This document shows positions 32,901 to 38,002 of a stretch of 38,002 nt of DNA, piece after piece. Both the position numbers and the translations under genes were made by a program. The stretch comes from Pseudomonas fontis (GTDB taxonomy: Bacteria > Pseudomonadota > Gammaproteobacteria > Pseudomonadales > Pseudomonadaceae). The notes under the pieces are model-generated. The model was not told the origin of the DNA. It saw nothing but the letters and a program-made list of their open reading frames with translations, and did not search any database. Where the stretch lies: NCBI RefSeq assembly GCF_028656955.1, contig NZ_JAMDGY010000092.1, positions 1 to 38,002 on the forward strand. The letters run 5' to 3'. Each line of letters begins with the position of its first letter. Within the stretch, counting starts at the first letter, position 1.

Positions 32901-34825
32901 TGGGACACCTCTCGCTGAAGGCCGTCACGCAACACCCGTGTTATCCGGCCGCTATCATCGGTCGTCGTGGCGAAGATGCCTTGCTCGGTGACTTCATACA
33001 CCGTGCTCAAGCTTGCATTGGCCGACGCCTTCTCGTCAGCCTTGTTCGTGCCCGGCTTGAGTGGGTAACGCTCTTCAAGGGTAACCCGGCCCAATGCGTC
33101 GTAGGTCCAGCGGGTTTCCTGCCCTTCGGTACGGCGTACCAGACGTCTGCGGGTGCGGCGGCAGCGGACCTCGGTAGCCAGGATGGATTGCGCTACCTCG
33201 CTACGGGCTTCGGTGCGCACGAGCAAGCCTTTTTCCTGCGGGTTGTCCTCCCAACTCAGCGTGTTTTTCTGAACGGATTTTTCGTTACCGAACCAGGTGG
33301 TTTTCTCGCTCGTGCTAGACCAAACGGAGACTTTGCCACCGGTGTTGCCGGTCTTGGGCTTGCGAACACTTTCGCTAAGTTTTTCATGGTGTATTACGGC
33401 AGTGGAGTAGCCTTCAGCCAGGCTGAGACCCCAGTCATCCGCATCGGCGATTACGCCATCCAGAGCGACGATATGGTTGGCCACCAACACGCTGCGTGCA
33501 TTGCAGGCCCTATGCTCATAGCCGTACAAGGTCAGGCCCAAGGGTTGCCGCTTGAACTGATGCCACTGGTACTGGAACATCGCCATGATGGGTGGCTGGG
33601 CGGGCTCCTCTATGGCGGGACATGTCAGCGTTAGGGCCTTGAGCGCCTCTGCATTGACACCAGCCAAGCCATTGAGTGACAAGCCAGTACCTCCACCCTG
33701 GGGATAATACTGCCACTCGGTAATTGTTTTGTCGGGTTCGACTCGTTTGATCAACTGGCCTGAATGATTGTACGTATATTTATCATAGGTTTTGACCACC
33801 TCCCCTTCACGGTCATTGAGCCAATACCTAAAAGAGCCTACAAAATCTGCAAACAAGCTATTGAGAAACAAAAAGCGGACAGACAACTCACTACCTAAAT
33901 CAGCATGCTCCAGCCGACACATCTCGCCATAAAATCCCCATTCTTTATCCCAGATTTTAGAAAATTCCACATTACTATAATCAGCCTTACGTTCACGTAA
34001 GACTTGATAGCCCAGAATGTGCATAAACACATCAGAATTATACTCACCCTCATCATCACGGCAGTCCCAGGCTTCTGCCAGAAAACTCAGAAAGTCACTG
34101 CAAAAAACCTCCCTTTCGATACCATCGACAAAGCCATAGCGCCAGTATCTTACAGAGGTATTTTTATCGCTCGCCACCAACTCACCAAACTTCTCACTCA
34201 ACCTATTATAGAAATATTCGACTGAAGTACTCACCTCACTCGAACGCGAGACCTCGCGCACAGAAAAATAAAACCCGAGGAACAGATTTGTACCCCTACA
34301 CTTCTCTATATCAACTTTCCCCGGATCCACACCAAGCATGGGGACCTTGAGTAGATAATTGTTTTCAGAATACTGGTAATCCGTAATTATATTTTCCTGC
34401 CCCGCCCCAGGCATGATCACGTGCCGCGTCACCCGCGGCAGGCCGGGCTGATCGGCAACAGGAAATTTCATCCCCTGCGCCTCATACGTCACTTTCTCAA
34501 TCGACCCGTCCTCTTCCACCAGGCAGGTCAATATATAGTCCAGTGTCGGGTCAGCACTGTATTCACACTGAACTTTCCGTAGCGCTTTATCATTTTGCGA
34601 CCGGACAATGCTCTTCAACAAATACTCAGACAACGTCAACGTCAACTGGTAACTATCCACCGTTCCCGGCCAGACATTCATCACTACTTTTTCGGAACTA
34701 TAAGTGGCGCTAAACAATGAGCTGCTACCACTTTTCACCTCCACCAGCTGAAATTGACCCTTGACGCGCTTCCACGACAAGGACAATTCCTGACCGGCCG
34801 GCGAGACTATTCTCGACGGCATCAA
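29951..34825 (-). CDS. RHS-repeat protein, C-terminal part (shell, core and variable tip)
   Basis: A 1624-residue RHS/YD-repeat protein, interrupted from its N-terminal part by one stop codon. It has many YD-type repeats (YDALGRVTLEERYPL, FERDELGRVTQITQPNG, YAYDGYGRLAAQYVA) and the RHS core end NEYAYCCNPIDLHDPSGH near residue 1337. The remaining ~287 residues are the variable tip: a double hydrophobic stretch (ALSAAMAVMGIALAAGTGG, FFFVTTALSLTALALEVAG), then a basic region. RHS shells enclose a C-terminal toxin that is cut off at the core end, as in TccC proteins. The tip toxin is not recognised. Frame and reading match the ORF at 34874-36946, and no ribosome site is visible before the TTG/ATG at 34825/34822. 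Residues ~140-340 are encoded by A/T-rich DNA unlike the rest. Confidence 0.85.
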   Translation of the reverse strand: MMPSRIVSPAGQELSLSWKRVKGQFQLVEVKSGSSSLFSATYSSEKVVMNVWPGTVDSYQLTLTLSEYLLKSIVRSQNDKALRKVQCEYSADPTLDYILTCLVEEDGSIEKVTYEAQGMKFPVADQPGLPRVTRHVIMPGAGQENIITDYQYSENNYLLKVPMLGVDPGKVDIEKCRGTNLFLGFYFSVREVSRSSEVSTSVEYFYNRLSEKFGELVASDKNTSVRYWRYGFVDGIEREVFCSDFLSFLAEAWDCRDDEGEYNSDVFMHILGYQVLRERKADYSNVEFSKIWDKEWGFYGEMCRLEHADLGSELSVRFLFLNSLFADFVGSFRYWLNDREGEVVKTYDKYTYNHSGQLIKRVEPDKTITEWQYYPQGGGTGLSLNGLAGVNAEALKALTLTCPAIEEPAQPPIMAMFQYQWHQFKRQPLGLTLYGYEHRACNARSVLVANHIVALDGVIADADDWGLSLAEGYSTAVIHHEKLSESVRKPKTGNTGGKVSVWSSTSEKTTWFGNEKSVQKNTLSWEDNPQEKGLLVRTEARSEVAQSILATEVRCRRTRRRLVRRTEGQETRWTYDALGRVTLEERYPLKPGTNKADEKASANASLSTVYEVTEQGIFATTTDDSGRITRVLRDGLQREVSQALKVTGAERWCLLDEMDYSSQGTLNNHTRYDYWPGGLRRALESNGERQALTFDQRGIWKEEKVYGYAGISSTSTEVIGVGKRTLQTRTKTREQLDDGGISHTFTQESASGLSRTLMVKEFDHNGHLSKVTRGSGDAEQTLQFERDELGRVTQITQPNGTKINRSYFGLSTQVIELKVNDTVMGTQEITAPSRLKSRTIGTRRYQFADNKVTLPDKRELTHEATDDGTTRTLSISGTKLSSVANDATGKTTTLSTHEASGTVDAFKFGSHSESQTLPGLFGQLKREVKTPRATRKAWELCSTSGFVLAALRSDGRYVRSFHDRQQRLLRHYESGIDQQYRYADTGQLQEQTVVAAQSASRLSTRYSYDDFGQETARDYQVNGASVLSLKQEWTSEGLLKDKTLTRDGKQVRKESFSHDSLDRLTEYSCVAAEAKDCPADEQGKRVKKQAFTWDGLMRLEKCITTYADDATQTQTYTFDAANPTQCSSVDTDGEASTLTWTSNGFLEENANGQKLAYNEQGQLKTVKDKDGKLLSQYAYDGYGRLAAQYVAADKQTCELCYDGEQLCGEVWFDSEGKEVKRVALGVAQVQQVRDSAGTHTAFLLEDPHSGIVGYCQGADIQLSAFTAFGENGALLANSRRGYNGERLDPVTHAYHLGNGYRTYSPHQRSFQQPDSKSPFGEGGVNEYAYCCNPIDLHDPSGHIMISRWGEDRMIADLNQTLRDTQPQPVGSFWRGIALSAAMAVMGIALAAGTGGASLFFFVTTALSLTALALEVAGKIIEDTDPETARRLGIASMVFGFASIGNFASLPKQALKGLRWAATQTGQLLKKIQAGVRLGVRQVLKRWGEIKRYGFKAAAALRASSKSVLQQRKGWLSRSEFMVDLGNGEAHTVKGIAALAEWYFPNVVRVTRPVAKAMLVGSAKLFKQVPSAVSSALEVKVYRDTVAGIDSLINPQAMDEVGEGGSSRTRWESTLAYGNTRKATA

Positions 34826-34873
34826 TTGATTAAACGGTCGATTCCAGTAGGCAATGCGCCCCTTGATTTCTTT

Positions 34874-36946
34874 TTAACTCTCGCGCCACTTTTTCAGGGC
34901 TGCGTTCCAATCCAGCTCTTGAGCAACAAAGTATAAAATCGGATTGGCAATCACCAACAACCAATCCCAGAAGCCCGTGGGCCTGGGGGGTAGCGGTTTT
35001 GTTTTATCAATAATCTGATTCAGCAAACTGATGACATCTTGACGCAACTTGTCATTCGGCTCCACGGTATCGCCACCGGGCACACTAGGTGAACTAAGGT
35101 ATTCACGCCGCCCGCTGGGCAGGTCGAGAATGAACTCGCTCCAGTCACTGTTACCCGTCACCCAGCAGCCTTTCTTTTTCAGGCACTCGGCGTTACCCAA
35201 CTTGGTCCATTCTTCATCGGTGAACTGAATGACCGTGCCATCGGCCAGGGTCAGGCAACGATCGCGGGGTTCCAGGCTGGCAAAGCGAAACGCCCAGCCA
35301 TCGCCCAGCGCAGCTTCATTCCCGCGCAAGGCGGAGTAGTGCATGGTCAGGTCGCATACCGGGCCGTCGCCATCCAGGCCTTGCAAGGTCACCACTGGGT
35401 AATGCGCATGGAACAGTCCGGTACGTGGATCGACCCCGGTTTCCGTTGCAGCGCCGGCATCGCACACCTCGGAATGGGAGGTGTTGCCAAAGTCTTCGCA
35501 CAGCGGGCTTTTGGCGACGTAGGGTGCTTGCGGTTTTGGCGTAGTGCACTCCACCGCTGTGCAATCACTCCAGATCAATTCATCGACGGCGGATGATGCG
35601 CGCGAGGAGCGCACCTTGCCCCAGTGGCCGAGCGTCATTTTCTTGTTGTTGCAGGTTGCAGGCGGGTAATAGAAATTCAGTTGATCCGCAGGCACAGACT
35701 CTGACTTGGCCGTGCATACAACCCCGTCCGCCGTCACGCGCTGGCCGAAATTGTCGCCAAACGACTCGACCCGAATACCTGCTTTATTGGCTTCGGCTGA
35801 TAGGCGAAATACCCAGTGAGCTACTTCGGGTTCAGGGTCAGCCTTTTTGGACGTATCCACAGACTGCACCGCAGGCCCCTTGGCCACCACCGTCAGGGCA
35901 TCCCCCCGCACCCAAAGCGTCGCCACCTCAGCATTAGCCTCAAGCGTGTCACTGCCTGCTGTCGCGGCGCTGCCCAGCCGCACATAGGGCGCCAAGGCTG
36001 AGGCCTTGAGTTTCGTGGCCAACCCACTCAGCCAGGCATCCTTGGCGCGCTCGCTCTCATCGGCCGGAACAAAGCTCAATGCCGTCTCCAGCACCTTGCC
36101 CGAAAACGCATCCTGCACGGCCAGCTGGACACTCTCGTTCTCGCCCATCTCCGCGCTGGCCTTCAGCTCACCCTGGTTCACCCAGGCCGCGACACTCAAG
36201 GTGACTGACAGGTCGGAGTCCTGAGGTATCCACAGCGCGTTGCTGGCGCTGCCGGGGGTGATAGTGCCGTCTGTACCCTTGACGCCCGCACGCAGCAGTT
36301 TGCTGTCCTGGTTCAGCGCCTTGCACAGGTCTTCAGACCACTGCGCCAAGCTCAGGCGCGCGTTGTCGACACTGAAGAAATGGTTTTCGTAGAGGCTCTG
36401 GCTGGTGATATCCCGCACTTGGATGCAGAGCTGGGTATCGGCCTCCAGCGTTTCACCGGTGATGACCAAGGCCTGCACCTGATTGGCCGCAAACGGCGCC
36501 GTGGTGAACGCCCGGTTGCGCGCACTGTAGTGCCACAGCCGCAGCGGCAAGGCGCTGGCGTCGGTTTTGAAGGCATTGTCTTTGTCGAAATTACCCAGCA
36601 CCAGCGCCTTACCACCCGTTTTAACGGCGGCGGCGAATGCCTTGGGCCACTTGGCTTGGCTGCAATTGTCAGCAGTCGCGGTGAACGTGACCTGCTCCAT
36701 GACACCGTCGTGCTGACGAACCAGGCAAGCGACCAAGGTTTCCCCCTCGACCAGATCACGCTCGGCCACTATCTCGCCAGGGCTGAGCCAACCGTGCTCC
36801 AGCGTGCCCAGGGTTTGCCGGGTGAAGGCACTGGTGTCCGGCAGGGCTTTATCCGCCTCGTTGGACAACACGAAACCCATGTCGCTGGGCACAAAGGGCG
36901 CAACTTGACTGGTATTGGTGCTCGCCTGGGTCGCGGTGGTCGCCAT
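34874..36946 (-). CDS. RHS-repeat protein, N-terminal part (ends at an in-frame TAA)
   Basis: A 690-residue protein without signal peptide. The first ~480 residues are a soluble region of unknown function. From about residue 495 it enters the typical start of an RHS shell: GVDPRTGLFHAHYPVVTLQG, LTMHYSALRGNEAALGDGWA and CLTLADGTVIQFTDEEW, then LPSGRREYLSSPSVPGG. ATG at 36946 follows AAGGA with good spacing; the longer frame to 36994 is less likely. The TAA at 34874-34876 is followed, in the same frame and without another stop, by 16 codons (KEIKGRIAYWNRPFNQ) leading into the next ORF. The two parts together would be one protein of about 2330 codons. So this is probably one gene broken by a nonsense mutation, or a naturally split pair. 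Confidence 0.82.
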   Translation of the reverse strand: MATTATQASTNTSQVAPFVPSDMGFVLSNEADKALPDTSAFTRQTLGTLEHGWLSPGEIVAERDLVEGETLVACLVRQHDGVMEQVTFTATADNCSQAKWPKAFAAAVKTGGKALVLGNFDKDNAFKTDASALPLRLWHYSARNRAFTTAPFAANQVQALVITGETLEADTQLCIQVRDITSQSLYENHFFSVDNARLSLAQWSEDLCKALNQDSKLLRAGVKGTDGTITPGSASNALWIPQDSDLSVTLSVAAWVNQGELKASAEMGENESVQLAVQDAFSGKVLETALSFVPADESERAKDAWLSGLATKLKASALAPYVRLGSAATAGSDTLEANAEVATLWVRGDALTVVAKGPAVQSVDTSKKADPEPEVAHWVFRLSAEANKAGIRVESFGDNFGQRVTADGVVCTAKSESVPADQLNFYYPPATCNNKKMTLGHWGKVRSSRASSAVDELIWSDCTAVECTTPKPQAPYVAKSPLCEDFGNTSHSEVCDAGAATETGVDPRTGLFHAHYPVVTLQGLDGDGPVCDLTMHYSALRGNEAALGDGWAFRFASLEPRDRCLTLADGTVIQFTDEEWTKLGNAECLKKKGCWVTGNSDWSEFILDLPSGRREYLSSPSVPGGDTVEPNDKLRQDVISLLNQIIDKTKPLPPRPTGFWDWLLVIANPILYFVAQELDWNAALKKWRES

Positions 36947-37094
36947 GTCATGATCCTTTTCTAATGAGGAAAGAAGGCGTATCCAACGCCTCATGACGGT
37001 CAGGCTACCTAGGCGGGCGGGGGCCTGTGACCTGGCATTTTTATCAGTTCGCTAGATCGTTTTCTGCTTATGCGATGGGTTTTCAGATGATATG

Positions 37095-37117
37095 AAAACG
37101 CCGGCGCGAGGCCGGCG
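37095..37117 (-). terminator. Terminator downstream of the SDR gene
   Basis: A 7-bp perfect stem (cgccggc at 37099-37105 and gccggcg at 37111-37117) with a 5-base loop, followed on the minus strand by TTTTC. It lies 37 bases past the SDR stop and separates it from the RHS gene. The RHS promoter should lie between here and 36947. Confidence 0.75.
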
Positions 37118-37153
37118 ATTGTTTGGAGATAACACACGAGAGGCAGGTAAAAC

Positions 37154-37903
37154 TCAGCCGAACAACCCGCCTTCATCACTGTCGATCACTATCGACGAAA
37201 GGCTCACATGCCGCGGCCGGGTCAATGCGAACAGCACCGCCTCGACCACATCGCGATTGGTCCCGCGCTCGCCTTTCTGGCGCTGCGCAGCAGCCTCCCA
37301 GGCCGGTTCGGTGGGCGACACATCGTCCAGGTAGGGCGGGTGCACGCACAGCGAACGTACCGGCGTACCGGCCAACTGCTGGCTCAACCCTTCCGCCAGG
37401 GCACGCTGGGCCTGCTTGGCAGCGTAGAACGGCACAGAGACACCCTGCAGGGCCGCGTTGGGCAAGGCGCTGATCGAGCCGATGGTGAGGATGTCCGGGC
37501 GCGCCGAGCGGCGCAGCGTCGGCAACAGGCCCTGGGTGAACAGATAGGTGCCGGTAACGGCGGCGTTAATCACGCCGCTGACGGCGTCTGCCGAGTAACC
37601 CTGCTCATCGGCCTCAAGCCACATGGCGCCGTTGTTGACCAGGATATCGAGGGCAGGATGGCGACTGGTGATGGACTCTACCGCCTGGCTGACGCTGGCC
37701 GTGTCGGCCAGGTTCAGCACTACGCAATCGGCCTGCATGCCGGTGCGCTGCTCGATGGTCCCGGCGACGCCGGCCAATGCCTGCTGATCCCGACCACACA
37801 GCACCAGCGTGCAGCCTGCATCTGCCAGGCAGATCGCCAAGGCCGCGCCCAGGCCTCGCCCTGCCCCTGTAACCACTGCTACCGATCCTTGTAGTGCGCT
37901 CAT
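37154..37903 (-). CDS. Short-chain dehydrogenase/reductase (SDR) with altered YxxxK spacing
   Basis: A 249-residue Rossmann-fold oxidoreductase. The cofactor motif TGAGRGLG (12-19) and LVNNGAMW (the NNAG region) are visible, as is the catalytic serine region LTIGSISALP. The active-site Tyr-Lys motif reads PFYAAKQAQ: Lys is three, not four, residues after Tyr160, and the +4 position is Gln. Either the loop is shifted or activity is changed. ATG at 37903 follows AGGGACG; the open frame upstream to the window edge has no better start. Substrate cannot be told. The gene stands alone, with a terminator behind it. Confidence 0.88.
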   Translation of the reverse strand: MSALQGSVAVVTGAGRGLGAALAICLADAGCTLVLCGRDQQALAGVAGTIEQRTGMQADCVVLNLADTASVSQAVESITSRHPALDILVNNGAMWLEADEQGYSADAVSGVINAAVTGTYLFTQGLLPTLRRSARPDILTIGSISALPNAALQGVSVPFYAAKQAQRALAEGLSQQLAGTPVRSLCVHPPYLDDVSPTEPAWEAAAQRQKGERGTNRDVVEAVLFALTRPRHVSLSSIVIDSDEGGLFG

Positions 37904-38002
37904 GCTTCGTCCCTGGTGGATGAGTAAGCGCACTAGCATACCGCTTCGAGTTGGCTGTTGGGTGCACGATAAACACGATGTAGATACCGTCTTGCCCGTC
38001 AC

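Noticed and set aside
1..38002. CRISPR arrays, tRNA or rRNA genes, insertion sequences
   Set aside because: No regularly spaced repeats, no transposase-like frame with terminal repeats and no recognisable tRNA or rRNA segment were seen on either strand.

Overview
The window looks like a chromosomal stretch of a fluorescent or putida-type Pseudomonas. It is GC-rich with dense, tightly packed coding. The gene families are typical of that genus: a VgrG/DUF4123/PAAR type VI secretion (T6SS) module, a Roc-type hybrid sensor kinase beside chaperone-usher fimbriae, the DUF1302/DUF1329/YCF48/RND set, a DUF2242-like lipoprotein and a very large RHS protein. Genus is inferred from gene content only; species cannot be assigned.

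Layout. (1) 1-7442, plus strand: a T6SS effector island. It holds the 3' end of vgrG, a DUF4123 adaptor, an unrecognised accessory gene, a 632-aa effector ending in a PoNe-like PD-(D/E)XK nuclease domain, three tandem paralogous putative immunity genes and a compact PAAR tip. (2) 7548-11716, minus strand: a two-component pair, a LuxR-type response regulator followed by a BvgS/RocS1-like hybrid kinase. (3) 11956-17969, minus strand: a chaperone-usher fimbrial operon with three DUF1120-like pilins, a chaperone, an usher and a minor subunit. (4) 18174-18932: a Tat-exported beta-carbonic anhydrase. (5) 19239-28605: an RND exporter and a YCF48-like protein on the minus strand, diverging from DUF1302 and DUF1329 genes on the plus strand, then a degenerate membrane-anchored nitrilase homologue and an AraC regulator. 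(6) 28602-29710, minus strand: a 28-aa acidic small protein and a lipoprotein. (7) 29951-36946, minus strand: an RHS gene split into two same-frame ORFs by one TAA. (8) 37154-37903: a short-chain dehydrogenase.

The most interesting region is 4153-7145. Each spacer between the three immunity genes contains translatable scraps of a lost copy of the upstream cassette. The first spacer holds two separate pieces of the effector interior joined in frame at a short shared sequence. The second holds the 3' end of the accessory gene overlapping the effector start in the same geometry as the live copy, followed by a scrap of the effector C-terminus. The simplest reading is that PoNi2 and PoNi3 once each sat behind their own effector, and that the effectors were deleted while the immunity genes were kept.

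Other oddities are a roughly 38-residue in-frame loss in the first ligand-binding domain of the hybrid kinase, a nitrilase homologue without its nucleophilic cysteine, a possibly leaderless mRNA, and an SDR with an altered catalytic motif spacing.
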